The notes below the pieces were generated by a model, which made no database searches, was not told the DNA's origin, and was given only the letters and a program-made list of their open reading frames with translations. A DNA stretch of 32,887 nucleotides from Marinilabiliales bacterium. GTDB taxonomy: Bacteria; Bacteroidota; Bacteroidia; Bacteroidales; PUMT01. Location: contig REEN01000068.1 in NCBI GenBank assembly GCA_007695015.1, positions 1 through 32,887 on the forward strand, written 5' to 3'. Position numbers and translations under genes: made by a program. Below are positions 15,567-25,394 of this stretch, piece by piece (position 1 is the stretch's first letter; each line of letters begins with the position of its first letter).

Positions 15567-17198
15567 ATGAAGTTCAGAATAAATACGTCATCTGCTATTT
15601 TACCGCTGGTTCTTGCCGTTGTACTGATCATTGGTATGCTGATCGGAGTAAAGCTTGTAGACCGAACCGGTGAAAGGTCCATGTTTGTTTATCCTAAGAC
15701 CGACAAGCTGTCGGGCGTTATCAACTTCATCGAGATGGAGTATGTCGACTCAGTCTCGAGAGACGAACTGGTGGAAAAGACAATACCCGAACTCCTGCGG
15801 AACCTCGACCCCCATTCAATGTATATACCGGCAAGGGACCTGCAACGGGTGACCGAGCCGCTGGAGGGCAATTTTGAAGGGATTGGGATACAGTTCAACA
15901 TGTTGAATGACACCATTGTGGTGATACAGACCATATCAGGCGGGCCTTCTGAAAGGATAGGCATAATGCCGGGCGACCGTATTGTGGAGATAGATGACAG
16001 TATTGTTGCCGGGGTGGGCATACCCGATACCGACATTGTCAGCATGCTCAGGGGACTTCGCGGCACAACGGTGAGGGTAGGTGTGCAGAGGCAGTTCATT
16101 CCCGGGCTGATGGAGTTTGAGATCACACGCGACAGGATACCGCTTTACAGCGTCGATGTTGCATATATGATAGATGATGAAACGGGTTACATCAAGATAA
16201 GCCAGTTCTCGCGCACCACCTTCCGTGAATACATGGAGGCGGCGGAGAAGCTGAATGCAATGGGCATGAGAAAACTGATACTTGACCTGCGCGGTAACGG
16301 AGGAGGCTATATGGAGCAGGCAACCAGCATAGCTGACCAGTTCCTGGAGGAGGGCCGGCTGATAGTCTATACAGAAGGCAAGGCAAGTCCCCGATCCGAT
16401 GTTATATCCACCTCAAAGGGAATTAACCTGGACACGGAGATAATCATTATGATCGATGAGTGGAGCGCCTCTGCAAGCGAGATCCTGGCAGGAGCCATTC
16501 AGGACAATGACAGGGGAATGGTGGTGGGCAGGAGGTCCTTCGGGAAGGGACTGGTGCAGAACCAGACCATGTTCTCCGACGGCTCGGCGCTGAGGCTCAC
16601 GGTGGCCCGCTACTTTACTCCCACGGGCCGCAGCATACAAAAACCATATGATGCAGGATCTGATGAATATTTCAACGACCTTGACAGGAGGTTCCTTCAT
16701 GGCGAGTTTGACGAGGCCGACAGCATAAGGTTTGACGATTCACTCAAATTCGTTACTCCCGGTGGCAACGTGGTATTTGGCGGCGGCGGAATCATGCCCG
16801 ACGTGTTCATACCCAGGGATACTGCCGGCATAACCGGCTACTACAGCCAGGTGACCAGGCAGGGACTTGTTTACCGGTTTGCCTTTGACTACTCCGACAG
16901 GAACAGGGAGACCTTAACCCGTTTCGACAATGCTTACGATATAGATGACTATCTTGACAGGCAGAACCTGATGGACAGTTTTGTGGAGTTTGCCGAAGAG
17001 CAGGGGGTCAATCGCAACTCTTCGGAGATCGCCAGGTCGCAGGAGATCATCCATACCCAGATCAAGGCTTATATTGCCCGGAATATTATCGACAATGAGG
17101 GATTTTATCCTATCATAAGCCAGATTGACGAGGCATTCCGTAAATCGGTCTCCCTGATCCGTGAGGGTGCAAGACAGCATCTCACCAATCTGCAGTAA
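15567..17198 (+). CDS. S41-family C-terminal processing peptidase (Ctp)
   Basis: 543 residues. A signal/anchor helix spans about 9-30, a PDZ domain about 95-185 (GIGIQFNMLNDTIVVIQTIS, GPSERIGIMPGDRIVEIDD), and the S41 catalytic domain about 200-370. The Ser-Lys dyad is S302 in WSASASEILAGA and K327 in RRSFGKGLVQ, with the 25-residue spacing known from E. coli Prc. DLRGNGGGYMEQA (240-252) is the conserved oxyanion/strand region. A C-terminal helical extension (about 430-543) is as in Bacteroidota Ctps. It should act in the periplasm, trimming or degrading envelope proteins at their C-termini. It is not obviously co-transcribed with the Spy-like gene 96 bp downstream. Confidence 0.93.
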   Translation: MKFRINTSSAILPLVLAVVLIIGMLIGVKLVDRTGERSMFVYPKTDKLSGVINFIEMEYVDSVSRDELVEKTIPELLRNLDPHSMYIPARDLQRVTEPLEGNFEGIGIQFNMLNDTIVVIQTISGGPSERIGIMPGDRIVEIDDSIVAGVGIPDTDIVSMLRGLRGTTVRVGVQRQFIPGLMEFEITRDRIPLYSVDVAYMIDDETGYIKISQFSRTTFREYMEAAEKLNAMGMRKLILDLRGNGGGYMEQATSIADQFLEEGRLIVYTEGKASPRSDVISTSKGINLDTEIIIMIDEWSASASEILAGAIQDNDRGMVVGRRSFGKGLVQNQTMFSDGSALRLTVARYFTPTGRSIQKPYDAGSDEYFNDLDRRFLHGEFDEADSIRFDDSLKFVTPGGNVVFGGGGIMPDVFIPRDTAGITGYYSQVTRQGLVYRFAFDYSDRNRETLTRFDNAYDIDDYLDRQNLMDSFVEFAEEQGVNRNSSEIARSQEIIHTQIKAYIARNIIDNEGFYPIISQIDEAFRKSVSLIREGARQHLTNLQ

Positions 17199-17294
17199 GG
17201 AAATTTTTCAATTCTCTTTTAAACCTTTCCAGCCATTTCAGGTCAAAAGGACAGAAACAGGCAGAAAACGATTATTAACCAAAATTCTATTATC

Positions 17295-17843
17295 ATGTTT
17301 AAAAGAGAAATAACAGCAACCTTGATGTTTGCCATACTGCTGCTCATGGCAACAGGAACCGATGCCTTCTCACAGAGGGGGCGCGGGATGGACAGGATGG
17401 GAGGAATGGAGCAGGTATGCCCCAGTATCCCGAACCTTACCGACGAACAAAGTCAGCAGATCACACAGCTTCGCACTGCACATCTGAAAGAGATGCAGTC
17501 GCTGCGCGATCAGATAGACGTGAACAGGGCGCAGTACCGTCAGCTGATGAGGGGCGACCGCGCCGACATGAATGCGATCAATGCTAACATTGATGAGCGC
17601 TCGGCAATCCGCACCCAGATGGAGAAAAAGCAGGCCGCGCATCATCAGTCAATCCGCGGACTTCTTACCGAAGAACAAAGGGTTTGGTTTGATGCGGCAC
17701 CCAGGGGGCCGATGGGCCGTGGTGCCGGGATGAGAGCTGCTCCCGGCCGGGGAGAAATGAGGCAGGCTGCTCCTCGTGGTGGACGCGGTGGGGGCGCACC
17801 AGGCGTTATGCCCAACCGGCCCGGATCCAGGAGAGGGTTTTGA
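17295..17843 (+). CDS. Spy/CpxP/ZraP-like periplasmic protein
   Basis: 182 residues: signal peptide to about residue 26 (MFKREITATLMFAILLLMATGTDAFSQ), then an all-helical core of about 90 residues with paired LTxxQ-type motifs NLTDEQSQQI (about 47-56) and LLTEEQRVWF (about 123-132), as in Spy/CpxP/ZraP chaperones and heavy-metal-resistance proteins. The C-terminal third is a disordered Gly/Arg/Ala/Met-rich tail (GRGAGMRAAPGRG and onward). It is expected to be a periplasmic stress chaperone or metal-binding factor. The proximity to an envelope protease fits envelope quality control, but no regulator is adjacent. Confidence 0.8.
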   Translation: MFKREITATLMFAILLLMATGTDAFSQRGRGMDRMGGMEQVCPSIPNLTDEQSQQITQLRTAHLKEMQSLRDQIDVNRAQYRQLMRGDRADMNAINANIDERSAIRTQMEKKQAAHHQSIRGLLTEEQRVWFDAAPRGPMGRGAGMRAAPGRGEMRQAAPRGGRGGGAPGVMPNRPGSRRGF

Positions 17844-17873
17844 TTCATAATTTTTACGGTTAGGGTTTTTTAC

Positions 17874-17910
17874 GGAAAGGCTGTTTTCTTAGGGAAACAG
17901 CCTTTCCCCT
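17874..17910 (+). terminator. Hairpin downstream of the Spy-like gene
   Basis: GGAAAGGCTGTTTT (17874-17887) pairs with GAAACAGCCTTTCC (17894-17907) in a 13-14 bp stem with a 6-nt loop. The trailing CCTTTA has only a short T run. Confidence 0.7.
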
Positions 17911-18230
17911 TTATGCTCCTCACTCTGTGCGGGATTTCGGCAGTTGCATTATGAAGAGCTCACCCGCTTCGCATATTAAATTGGCTTCGCCGGATTCACC
18001 AGCTTCACCGGTTCGAATCCCCGGCCCTACGGGCCGGAAACAACAAATACCAGATTAATGCCTCGGGGCTCTGGGACTGCTACTGCAGTAATACACCTTT
18101 ATTGGAAATATGCTTAACTTTGCATCAATTTGTGCGGGATTGCAACTGTGCCGGCAACAGTAATGATGACAATGATCATAACACCTGCCGGCAAAGTATG
18201 TAATTTTGACCCGTAAAACAGAGTTGAATT
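17911..18230. other. Intergenic region before mutA
   Basis: No gene is seen. It contains a perfect 7-bp hairpin CCGGCCC-TAC-GGGCCGG (18021-18037), next to a GGTTCGAATCCC string that imitates a tRNA T-arm but has no matching tRNA body. A -7-like element lies at 18115. GCCGGC occurs at 18149-18154 and 18187-18192, which could bracket a weak structure in the mutA leader. Confidence 0.5.
18115..18122 (+). promoter_or_regulatory. Possible -7 element of the mutAB operon
   Basis: TAACTTTG matches TAnnTTTG, about 108 bp before the mutA ATG. No TTTG lies at the right distance upstream, so the call is tentative. Confidence 0.35.
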
Positions 18231-20111
18231 ATGAAGCATAACCCAGCAAGTAAACTGTTCGGGGAGTTTCCCCCGGTACCGGTCAGCCAGTGGGAGGAGC
18301 TGATAGCCAAAGACCTGAAGGGCGCAGATTACGAGAAGAAGCTGATCTGGAAGACCATCGAGGGTATCCCCATCAAACCATACTATACCGCCGCCGATAC
18401 CGAAAAACTGGCCCACCTGAAGGCACTGCCGGGCAGGTTCCCGTTTGTAAGGGGCACAAGGGAGCGCACGAACGACTGGCTGGTGCGGCAGGATATACCT
18501 GTAAACAACCCGCAGGATGCCAATATCGCGGCTCTTGATGCACTGATGAAGGGCGCCGGTTCGATCGGCTTCATCCTTGAGCCGGGCACCCGGTATACTC
18601 CGAAGGATATTTCACAACTGCTCAACAATATATGCCTGGCCTCGGCCGGGATCAACTTCATGTCGGCACAGCCCCCGGAAGACCTGCTTCAGATTCTTGA
18701 CAAGGAGAACATCTCCAGGGGAGGCACTGTATCAGACCTTCACGGGTCAGTTGAGTATGATCCGCTGGGAACTCTTTTTATTACCGGTAATTACCCTTAC
18801 GGGGAAGAGAACGCTTTCAGGCTTGCTGCCCTAATGGTCAATGATGCCGGGCGCATTCCCCGGTTCACGGCATTAAATGTCGATGCATCGGTTTTCCATA
18901 ACGCAGGCGGATCAGCCGTACAGGAGCTGGCATTTGCAATGGCATCGGCTGCAGCCTATCTGGAAAGGCTTACATCAGCCGGCATCCCCGCGGCACAGGC
19001 AGCCAAAAAGATACGATTTACCTTTGCAGCCGGCAGCAACTATTTCATGGAGATCGCCAAGTTCAGGGCAGCCAGGTATCTTTGGTCTCAGCTACTGAAG
19101 GCATGGGATCTGGAGCCGGAAACGGCCGCCGGTACCGTTGTCCATGCGGTGACTTCGATGTGGAACAAGACGGTTTACGACCCCTGTGTAAACATGCTGC
19201 GCTCAACAACCGAGGCGATGGCTGCTGTTTTGGGAGGGGCAGATTCGCTAACGGTGCATCCGTACGACAAGGCATTCAGTGATGAGGGCGCACCCTTCCC
19301 GGCAAGGATAGCCAGGAATACACAACTGGTCATGAAGGAGGAGGCCTACCTCGATAAGGTGGCCGATCCCGCTGCCGGGTCATATTATATCGAGTCGCTC
19401 ACCTCATCACTCATTGAGGAGGCATGGAAACTGTTTCTGCAGGTTGACGCTGAGGGCGGAATTGAAAAGGCCTTTATAAAAGGGACGGTTGGTAAGCTGA
19501 TCGGCGAAACTGCAGCAAAACGCGACAACTATATTGCAATGCGAAGGGATACACTGCTTGGAACTAACCGTTATCCCGACCCTGCTGAGAAGGTGTCAGG
19601 CAAGCACGGGGCTGCCGCTTTCTGGCCACAGCAGAAGGTGGATGACAGGCCCCTTGCAGAGCCACTGAAGCTCTATCGCGGTGCAAAGGCATTCGAGGAG
19701 TTGAGGTTCAGGACAGAAAATCATCACGGCGGAGTCCCCGAAGTGTTCCTGCTTACCTACGGAAACCTTGCAATGCGTAAGGCAAGAGCCGAGTTTTCGT
19801 CGGGGTTCTTTGGATCTGCTGGTTTCAGGATAACCAACAATCCCGGGTTTGGCAGTCCGCAAGAAGGCGCTGAAGCCGCTCTTAAAAGCGGTGCATCAAT
19901 CGTGGTTGTGTGCAGCTCAGATGAGGAGTACCCGGAGATAGTGCCCGAAATAGCGGGTATAATCGACGGGAAAGCAATCCTGGTTGTTGCCGGATATCCC
20001 AAAGAGAGTCTCGAAATGCTCAAAGATGCAGGATTAAAGTATTTTATTCACATCAGGTCAAATGTACTGGAAACGCTGCAGCAGTTCCAGCATGACCTGG
20101 GAATCAAATAG
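18231..20111 (+). CDS. mutA: Methylmalonyl-CoA mutase small subunit
   Basis: 626 residues, the size of MutA. The N-terminal TIM barrel is clearly of the mutase family, with [21 protein letters not shown] (about 265-285), which corresponds to the [15 protein letters not shown] region of the large subunit, and [13 protein letters not shown]. The C-terminal domain (about 500-626) has the cobalamin-domain fold but lacks the DxHxxG cobalt-ligand motif (it reads [14 protein letters not shown] at that place), as expected for the non-catalytic subunit. It forms a heterodimer with MutB, whose gene starts 8 nt downstream. Confidence 0.95.
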   Translation: MKHNPASKLFGEFPPVPVSQWEELIAKDLKGADYEKKLIWKTIEGIPIKPYYTAADTEKLAHLKALPGRFPFVRGTRERTNDWLVRQDIPVNNPQDANIAALDALMKGAGSIGFILEPGTRYTPKDISQLLNNICLASAGINFMSAQPPEDLLQILDKENISRGGTVSDLHGSVEYDPLGTLFITGNYPYGEENAFRLAALMVNDAGRIPRFTALNVDASVFHNAGGSAVQELAFAMASAAAYLERLTSAGIPAAQAAKKIRFTFAAGSNYFMEIAKFRAARYLWSQLLKAWDLEPETAAGTVVHAVTSMWNKTVYDPCVNMLRSTTEAMAAVLGGADSLTVHPYDKAFSDEGAPFPARIARNTQLVMKEEAYLDKVADPAAGSYYIESLTSSLIEEAWKLFLQVDAEGGIEKAFIKGTVGKLIGETAAKRDNYIAMRRDTLLGTNRYPDPAEKVSGKHGAAAFWPQQKVDDRPLAEPLKLYRGAKAFEELRFRTENHHGGVPEVFLLTYGNLAMRKARAEFSSGFFGSAGFRITNNPGFGSPQEGAEAALKSGASIVVVCSSDEEYPEIVPEIAGIIDGKAILVVAGYPKESLEMLKDAGLKYFIHIRSNVLETLQQFQHDLGIK

Positions 20112-20119
20112 TAGAGAAA

Positions 20120-22258
20120 ATGCCTGATTACAGTAAGATTGACATATTGTCAGCTCTCCCAAAATCACCCGAAGCGAAAGAGGTGAAAGGCAACGGTGAG
20201 TGGATGACAACCGAACAGATACCCGTCAAACCCGTTTACACGGAGAAGGACCTGGAGGGGCTTGAGCACCTGGGATACGGTGCCGGAATGCCGCCATTCC
20301 TGAGGGGGCCCTACTCGACAATGTATGTTATGAGGCCATGGACCATCAGGCAGTATGCCGGTTTCTCCACGGCCGAAGAATCGAATGCCTTTTACCGCCG
20401 CAACCTTGCGGCCGGGCAGAAGGGGTTGTCGGTGGCCTTTGACCTTGCCACTCACCGGGGGTATGATTCAGACCATGAAAGGGTTATGGGCGATGTTGGC
20501 AAGGCTGGTGTGGCCATCGACTCAATTCTTGACATGAAGATCCTGTTCGACCAAATACCGCTCGACCAGATGTCTGTATCGATGACGATGAACGGGGCCG
20601 TACTTCCCGTTATGGCATTCTACATAGTTGCAGGACTCGAACAGGGCGCAAGACTTGACCAGCTTACCGGCACAATCCAGAATGATATCCTCAAGGAGTT
20701 CATGGTTCGAAATACCTACATTTACCCGCCGGACTTCTCAATGAGGATCATTGCCGATATTTTTGAGTATACCTCCAAAAATATGCCCCGGTTCAATTCA
20801 ATAAGCATATCGGGATACCATATGCAGGAGGCGGGCGCCACAGCCGATATAGAGCTTGCCTATACGCTGGCTGACGGACTCGAATACCTGCGTGCCGGTG
20901 TAAATGCCGGTATGGATATAGACAGTTTCGCACCGAGGCTCTCATTTTTCTGGGGAATTGGGATGAACCACTTTATGGAGATTGCCAAAATGAGGGCGGC
21001 GCGTATGCTGTGGGCGAGGATCGTCAAACAGTTCAACCCGAAGAACCCGAAATCGCTTGCCCTGCGGACACACTCGCAGACCTCAGGGTGGAGCCTTACC
21101 GAACAGGACCCCTACAACAATGTATCACGCACCTGTATAGAGGCCCTTGCCGCGGTGCTTGGGCACACACAGTCGCTTCATACCAACGCCCTGGATGAGG
21201 CCATTGCGTTGCCGACCGATTTCTCGGCGCGTATTGCCAGGAACACCCAGATATACCTGCAGGAAGAGACATTCGTCACCCGGTCGGTCGATCCGTGGGG
21301 CGGGTCATATTACGTTGAGAGGCTTACCCATGAGATAGCCCACAAGGCATGGGCACGCATTACCGAGGTTGAGGAGCTTGGAGGGATGGCCAAAGCCATT
21401 GAGACAGGCATCCCGAAGATGAGGATAGAGGAGGCCTCGGCAAGAAAACAGGCGAGGATAGATTCCGGCCGCGACATAATAGTAGGCGTTAACCGCTACA
21501 GGCTGGACAAGGAGGAGCCACTTGAGATACTTGATGTTGACAATACCGCTGTGCGGGAGGCACAGATAAGACGACTTAATCAATTAAAGGCAGAAAGAGA
21601 CCAGGAGGCAGTGCATAAAGCGCTTGATGCGCTGACCGAAGCATGTCGTTCGGGCAACGGCAACCTTCTTGAACTCTCGGTCGATGCGGCCGCCAAAAGG
21701 GCCACACTTGGCGAGATCTCTTATGCCTGCGAAAAAGTAGCCGGGAGGTACAAAGCTGTGATACGATCTGTTTCAGGTGTCTATTCTTCAGAATCGGGCA
21801 GGGATGACAATTTTGAAAATGCCAGGAAGCTGGTAAGCGAATTTGCTGCACGCGAAGGCAGGCAACCGAGGATAATGGTAGCCAAGATGGGGCAGGACGG
21901 GCATGACAGGGGCGCCAAGGTGGTAGCCACCGGTTATGCTGATATCGGGTTTGATGTAGATATCGGGCCTCTTTTCCAGACACCCGTTGAGGCTGCCAAA
22001 CAGGCAGTTGAAAACGATGTACATGTTCTGGGAGTTTCCAGCCTTGCCGCGGGGCACAAGACACTCGTGCCGCAGGTGATCGAAGAACTCAGGAAGCTTG
22101 GGAGGGAAGATATCATGGTGATAGCCGGTGGTGTGATTCCCGCGCAGGATTATGACTTCCTCTACAAAGCTGGTGTGATGGCCATATTCGGACCCGGCAC
22201 ACCAGTTTCTGTAGCAGCGGTGAAGATTTTGGAGCTACTGCTGGATGACCCGGAGTAA
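20120..22258 (+). CDS. mutB: Methylmalonyl-CoA mutase large (catalytic) subunit
   Basis: 712 residues. It has the substrate barrel with [18 protein letters not shown] (the YAGF tyrosine lies over the substrate), [17 protein letters not shown], and [20 protein letters not shown]. The C-terminal B12 domain carries D593-G-H595-D-R-G598 ([11 protein letters not shown]), where H595 is the lower cobalt ligand, plus [13 protein letters not shown] and [11 protein letters not shown]. It catalyses adenosylcobalamin-dependent interconversion of succinyl-CoA and (R)-methylmalonyl-CoA, used in propionate formation or consumption. The chaperone (MeaB/ArgK) and epimerase are not in the window. No cobalamin riboswitch is seen upstream of the operon. 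Confidence 0.97.
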   Translation: MPDYSKIDILSALPKSPEAKEVKGNGEWMTTEQIPVKPVYTEKDLEGLEHLGYGAGMPPFLRGPYSTMYVMRPWTIRQYAGFSTAEESNAFYRRNLAAGQKGLSVAFDLATHRGYDSDHERVMGDVGKAGVAIDSILDMKILFDQIPLDQMSVSMTMNGAVLPVMAFYIVAGLEQGARLDQLTGTIQNDILKEFMVRNTYIYPPDFSMRIIADIFEYTSKNMPRFNSISISGYHMQEAGATADIELAYTLADGLEYLRAGVNAGMDIDSFAPRLSFFWGIGMNHFMEIAKMRAARMLWARIVKQFNPKNPKSLALRTHSQTSGWSLTEQDPYNNVSRTCIEALAAVLGHTQSLHTNALDEAIALPTDFSARIARNTQIYLQEETFVTRSVDPWGGSYYVERLTHEIAHKAWARITEVEELGGMAKAIETGIPKMRIEEASARKQARIDSGRDIIVGVNRYRLDKEEPLEILDVDNTAVREAQIRRLNQLKAERDQEAVHKALDALTEACRSGNGNLLELSVDAAAKRATLGEISYACEKVAGRYKAVIRSVSGVYSSESGRDDNFENARKLVSEFAAREGRQPRIMVAKMGQDGHDRGAKVVATGYADIGFDVDIGPLFQTPVEAAKQAVENDVHVLGVSSLAAGHKTLVPQVIEELRKLGREDIMVIAGGVIPAQDYDFLYKAGVMAIFGPGTPVSVAAVKILELLLDDPE

Positions 22259-22291
22259 CTGTTATGAATTGATCAACTAATAATTAAAGCC

Positions 22292-22780
22292 ATGGATCAA
22301 AAGATGAGCTCAGGTGCCGGGCAGGGTTTCGGCGTAGCCGGTTTCGTGATCGGGATTATTGCGCTGATACTCTCCTTTATTCCCTGTATCGGGATGTACG
22401 CCTTAATACCCGGCATCGTCGCGCTGATTTTTGCTGTTATCGGACTTGCACAGGCCAGCAGTGCAAATGCGCCGCAGGGACTGATCATTGCAGCACTGGT
22501 GATTGCCATTATCGGTACCTCGATCGCCGCCTGGCAGCTTGTAACCGTCAGGAGGGCGACGCGTGGACTGGAACGGATCGGGAGGGAACTGCCCGGGATC
22601 AGGGCCGATGATATTGGCAACGAGATAAGGGAGAACATTAGAAGGGCCCTTGAGGAGATAGAGGAGGGGATTGACCCTGACACTGTTCCCGACGATACGA
22701 TCAGGTTTGACAGCGAGGAGATGATAGAGGAGCTGGAGAGGCTGGAAGGAGAAGAACCCACCGAAACGGAGGATCCGTAA
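22292..22780 (+). CDS. DUF4190-like small membrane protein with acidic tail
   Basis: 162 residues. Two or three hydrophobic helices fill residues about 14-85 (GVAGFVIGIIALILSFIPCI, ALIPGIVALIFAVIGLAQA, LIIAALVIAIIGTSIAAW), the AGFVxGIIALIL...GIVALIFAVIGL pattern of DUF4190-type proteins. Residues 95-162 are a charged, mostly acidic cytoplasmic or periplasmic tail (REIRENIRRALEEIEEGIDP-like helices). Function unknown. It lies 33 bp after mutB and 33 bp before a DUF2752 gene on the same strand, so the two small membrane proteins probably form a unit. Confidence 0.7.
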   Translation: MDQKMSSGAGQGFGVAGFVIGIIALILSFIPCIGMYALIPGIVALIFAVIGLAQASSANAPQGLIIAALVIAIIGTSIAAWQLVTVRRATRGLERIGRELPGIRADDIGNEIRENIRRALEEIEEGIDPDTVPDDTIRFDSEEMIEELERLEGEEPTETEDP

Positions 22781-22813
22781 TCACCCGGTGGCAATATCTG
22801 AGCAAAAGGTCAA

Positions 22814-23368
22814 ATGCATATCACAATCTTTTCAGAAGCCAGGTCACCTTACCTGGTGATCAACGTGCTTACCGGCGTGGCGATAATAGTTTTCCTGCTA
22901 TATCCTGTGCTGGCAGGCCATCCCGGTGGTGTGGCGCCGGTAGAGTGCGTTCATGTTACCACTCACGGCGGTGAATGCAGCACCTGCGGTTTGACGCGCA
23001 GCTTTGCGGAGATGGCCAGGGGAAATTATACCAGCGCTGCCATGCTGAACAGGAACGGGCCGCTGATTTTCGGGTTTTTTGTTATTCAGCTTTTTATGCG
23101 GGCCTTTTTTGGTTACCTGTACTACAGGGGCAGCGGTCCCGTTACCCGGCCGGATGCGGGGAAGCCCGCTGCCGGCCATGGAAGTATCGTGGGCGCTAAT
23201 GCCCGCAATGTTGCCGGACTTGGCATACCGGCGGATACCGGAAAGCCTGATCCCGGGCCGGAAAATACCGGTGGCGGGAGGCTAAGGGCCATTATCATGA
23301 CTGATGCTTTTCTCTCCCTGGCCCTGTTCGTTTTTTGCTTCCGGTACCTGATCGTGTTCTGGCAGTAG
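22814..23368 (+). CDS. DUF2752-family membrane protein
   Basis: 184 residues. Residues about 15-35 are a membrane helix. Residues 42-75 carry the DUF2752 signature ECSTCGLTRSFAEMARGNY followed by AAMLNRNGPLIF, in which the CxxCGLTR motif and the NxxGP segment are characteristic. Two more membrane helices follow, around 78-100 and 160-182. Between them is a Gly/Pro/Ala-rich stretch (about 105-155) that is not usual in the family. Function is unknown; the cysteines could bind metal or form a disulfide. Confidence 0.75.
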   Translation: MHITIFSEARSPYLVINVLTGVAIIVFLLYPVLAGHPGGVAPVECVHVTTHGGECSTCGLTRSFAEMARGNYTSAAMLNRNGPLIFGFFVIQLFMRAFFGYLYYRGSGPVTRPDAGKPAAGHGSIVGANARNVAGLGIPADTGKPDPGPENTGGGRLRAIIMTDAFLSLALFVFCFRYLIVFWQ

Positions 23369-23471
23369 TTTTTCTGTGCTGATGCCGGTTGATTAACAAA
23401 GCCCCTTTTACCCTGATAGCTTTGTCAGAATTGACTTATTAATATGCGATTATTTGAAATACTTTTAACTT

Positions 23472-24839
23472 ATGCGTATTCACTTTATATCAATCGGAGG
23501 AAGTGCCATGCACAACCTGGCCCTGGCACTTCACGGTAAGGGTTATAAGGTAACAGGGTCGGATGATGAAATATTTGAGCCTTCCCGCTCCAGGCTTGCT
23601 GAAAAGGGGCTGCTGCCCGAAAGGGAGGGATGGTTCCCTGAAAGGCTTGATGATGGTATAGATGCGGTTATACTGGGCATGCATGCCAGGGCCGATAATC
23701 CTGAGCTTCGCAGGGCCGGGGAACTGGGACTGAATATATATTCTTTCCCTGAATATCTTTACAAACATGCGCTTAACAAAAAACGGGTTGTAATCGGGGG
23801 CAGCCACGGAAAGACCACAATAACCGCCATGGTTCTTCACGTGCTTAAACAGTGCGGTCATGACACTGACTTTATGGTTGGGGCCAGGCTGGATGGGTTT
23901 GATGTTATGGTAAGGCTTACCGATGAGGCTGAGGTCATGGTTTTTGAAGGAGATGAATACCTTACTTCGGCACTGGACAGGCGCCCCAAGTTTCACGTTT
24001 ACCGTCCCCACCTTGCTTTGCTGAGCGGGATTGCATGGGATCATATAAATGTTTTTCCCACCTGGGAAGGGTACGTGGCAGAGTTTGACAGGTTTATCCA
24101 GCTGATCGAGCCGGGGGGATGCCTTGTTTACTGCCGGGAAGATGCCGGGGTCATGCGCCTGGCTGAAAAATATGAAGGAACTGTCAGAACGGTAAGTTAC
24201 GGTCTGCCTAAACATGAAATAAGAAACGGGGTAACGTGGCTGCTTAACGGGGGCACAGGTGTGCCGCTGAAGGTGTTCGGCAGGCACAACCTGATGAATA
24301 TAGAGGGTGCAAGGATGTTGTGCCGCGAGCTGGGTATAGGTGATGAACAGTTTTATGAGGCTATAGGTTCATTCCCGGGGGCAGCGAACAGGCTCGAGCT
24401 TCTTGCGCATACCGGATCGATGGCAGTCTACCGGGATTTTGCACACTCCCCCTCAAAGCTGAAGGCGACCGTCGAGGCAGTGAGCGAACAGTTTCCCGGC
24501 AGAAAACTTGCCGCATGCATTGAGCTGCATACCTTTTCAAGCCTTAACAGGAATTTCCTTGAACATTACAAAGGGACACTTGACGCCGCAGACATACCAT
24601 TTGTATATTTCAACCCCCATACATTAAAGCTGAAAAGGCTTCCGGACCTCAGTGAGGATGAAGTGAAAAGGGCCTTTGGTAATGAAAGGGTCAGGGTGTT
24701 CACCGACTCCCGGCGACTGGCAGAGGAATTATTGTCTGTCGGCTGGAAGGATAAAAACCTGCTTATGATGAGCTCGGGAAATTTCAACAATATGCCGGTT
24801 TCTGCCCTGATACAGGAGATTACAGGTTTGTCAACCTGA
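23472..24839 (+). CDS. mpl: Mpl-type Mur ligase (UDP-MurNAc:murein tripeptide ligase)
   Basis: 455 residues with the three Mur ligase domains. The N-terminal Rossmann part is HFISIGGSAMHNLALALHGK (4-23) and VTGSDDEIFEPSRSRL. The ATP P-loop is G110-S-H-G-K114-T-T. The central region contains FEGDEYLTSALDRRPKF and WDHINVFPTWEGYVAEF, and the C-terminal ligase domain starts around 310 with YRDFAHSPSKLKATVEAV. The DEY(L/D)TSALDRRPKF and DFAHSP variants are those of Mpl and not of MurC. It would attach recycled L-Ala-gamma-D-Glu-meso-DAP peptides to UDP-MurNAc in the cytoplasm. Its last six codons lie in the 33-bp tandem repeat shared with the convergent receiver gene. Confidence 0.85.
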   Translation: MRIHFISIGGSAMHNLALALHGKGYKVTGSDDEIFEPSRSRLAEKGLLPEREGWFPERLDDGIDAVILGMHARADNPELRRAGELGLNIYSFPEYLYKHALNKKRVVIGGSHGKTTITAMVLHVLKQCGHDTDFMVGARLDGFDVMVRLTDEAEVMVFEGDEYLTSALDRRPKFHVYRPHLALLSGIAWDHINVFPTWEGYVAEFDRFIQLIEPGGCLVYCREDAGVMRLAEKYEGTVRTVSYGLPKHEIRNGVTWLLNGGTGVPLKVFGRHNLMNIEGARMLCRELGIGDEQFYEAIGSFPGAANRLELLAHTGSMAVYRDFAHSPSKLKATVEAVSEQFPGRKLAACIELHTFSSLNRNFLEHYKGTLDAADIPFVYFNPHTLKLKRLPDLSEDEVKRAFGNERVRVFTDSRRLAEELLSVGWKDKNLLMMSSGNFNNMPVSALIQEITGLST

Positions 24840-24953
24840 CGGGGGTGTTCACGAACAGGTCTGTCAACGTGATGGGGGCGCTCATGTACAGGTTTGTCTT
24901 CCTGACGGGGGTGTTCACGAACAGGTCTGTCAACGTGATGGGGGTGACGCGGA
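24822..24953. repeat. 33-bp minisatellite, 4 units, spanning two convergent gene ends
   Basis: Units start at 24822, 24855, 24888 and 24921, each opening ACAGGTyTGTC and containing TGAyGGGGG. Units 1 and 3 resemble each other more than 2 and 4 (CCTGACGGGGGTGTTCACGA versus AACGTGATGGGGG), so a 66-bp dimer may have been duplicated. The array contains the mpl stop (24837-24839) and, on the other strand, the stop of the receiver gene (24932-24930). Confidence 0.93.
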
Positions 24954-25352
24954 CATTCCTGGTGGCCCGCCTTTATTTCCAAGCGCACAGGTAATAGTAT
25001 CGAGAAACTGGGATCTTGTATAGGGTTTTGTGATATATCCGTCGCAACCGGCTTTCAGGCATTCTTCTTCTGAAAAATCAATGCTTGCAGCTGTCTGCAC
25101 AATAACCGGGATCTCCGGGTTGTGTTCTTTTATTTCCTTAAGAAGCTCCATGCCGCTTGTGTCGGGGAGCCTCATGTCTGTTAAAACCACATCGATAGGG
25201 CTTTTACCAAGGACTTTCCTTGCCTCATCTCCGCTGCCGGCCATTACCAGGTTTGCGCCTGTTCCACGGAGAAATGCCCTTATCAGCGCCTGGCACACAA
25301 GATTGTCTTCAATTACCAGGATTGTTGTGTTGTTAAGCCGGACAGATTCCAT
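24930..25352 (-). CDS. Single-domain response regulator (CheY-like receiver)
   Basis: 140 residues forming one receiver domain: acidic pair E15-D16 (VIEDN), phosphoacceptor D59 (VVLTDMRLPDTSG), switch T87 (VIVQTAAS) and K109 (GYITKPY). There is no output domain; the last 15 residues (GGPPGMSASPPSR) are encoded by the repeat array and look like an accidental extension. It would pass phosphate or act by protein contact. The LytS-type kinase 0.45 kb upstream has no visible dedicated receiver other than the LytTR regulator, so the two may or may not be partners. All key residues are present. Confidence 0.9.
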   Translation of the reverse strand: MESVRLNNTTILVIEDNLVCQALIRAFLRGTGANLVMAGSGDEARKVLGKSPIDVVLTDMRLPDTSGMELLKEIKEHNPEIPVIVQTAASIDFSEEECLKAGCDGYITKPYTRSQFLDTITCALGNKGGPPGMSASPPSR

Positions 25353-25394
25353 TGCCTGAGGGATTAGCCTGGGGGATAGTGTTTTCAGCGGAGG

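Noticed and set aside
18008-18037. tRNA-like T-arm (GGTTCGAATCCC) upstream of mutA
   Set aside because: No acceptor, D or anticodon arms can be paired around it, and the stem next to the loop has mismatches. The clear structure is a separate CCGGCCC/GGGCCGG hairpin.
18040-18230. Cobalamin riboswitch upstream of the B12-dependent mutAB genes
   Set aside because: No recognisable B12-box or multi-helix fold; a -7-like element lies inside the region and the leader is only about 100 nt.
22250-22300. mutAB and the two small membrane genes as a functional unit with the mutase
   Set aside because: Only a 33-bp gap suggests co-transcription; DUF4190/DUF2752 proteins have no known link to methylmalonyl-CoA metabolism.
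23490-24287. 265-codon frame antisense to mpl
   Set aside because: mpl has strong family motifs throughout in the other strand, while the antisense product has none.
24822-24953. CRISPR-like array
   Set aside because: The units are contiguous 33-bp repeats without spacers, and no cas genes are present.
24566-24988. 140-codon minus-strand frame with His/Pro/Arg repeats
   Set aside because: Its repetitive part is only the 33-bp array read in another frame, and the rest is antisense to mpl.
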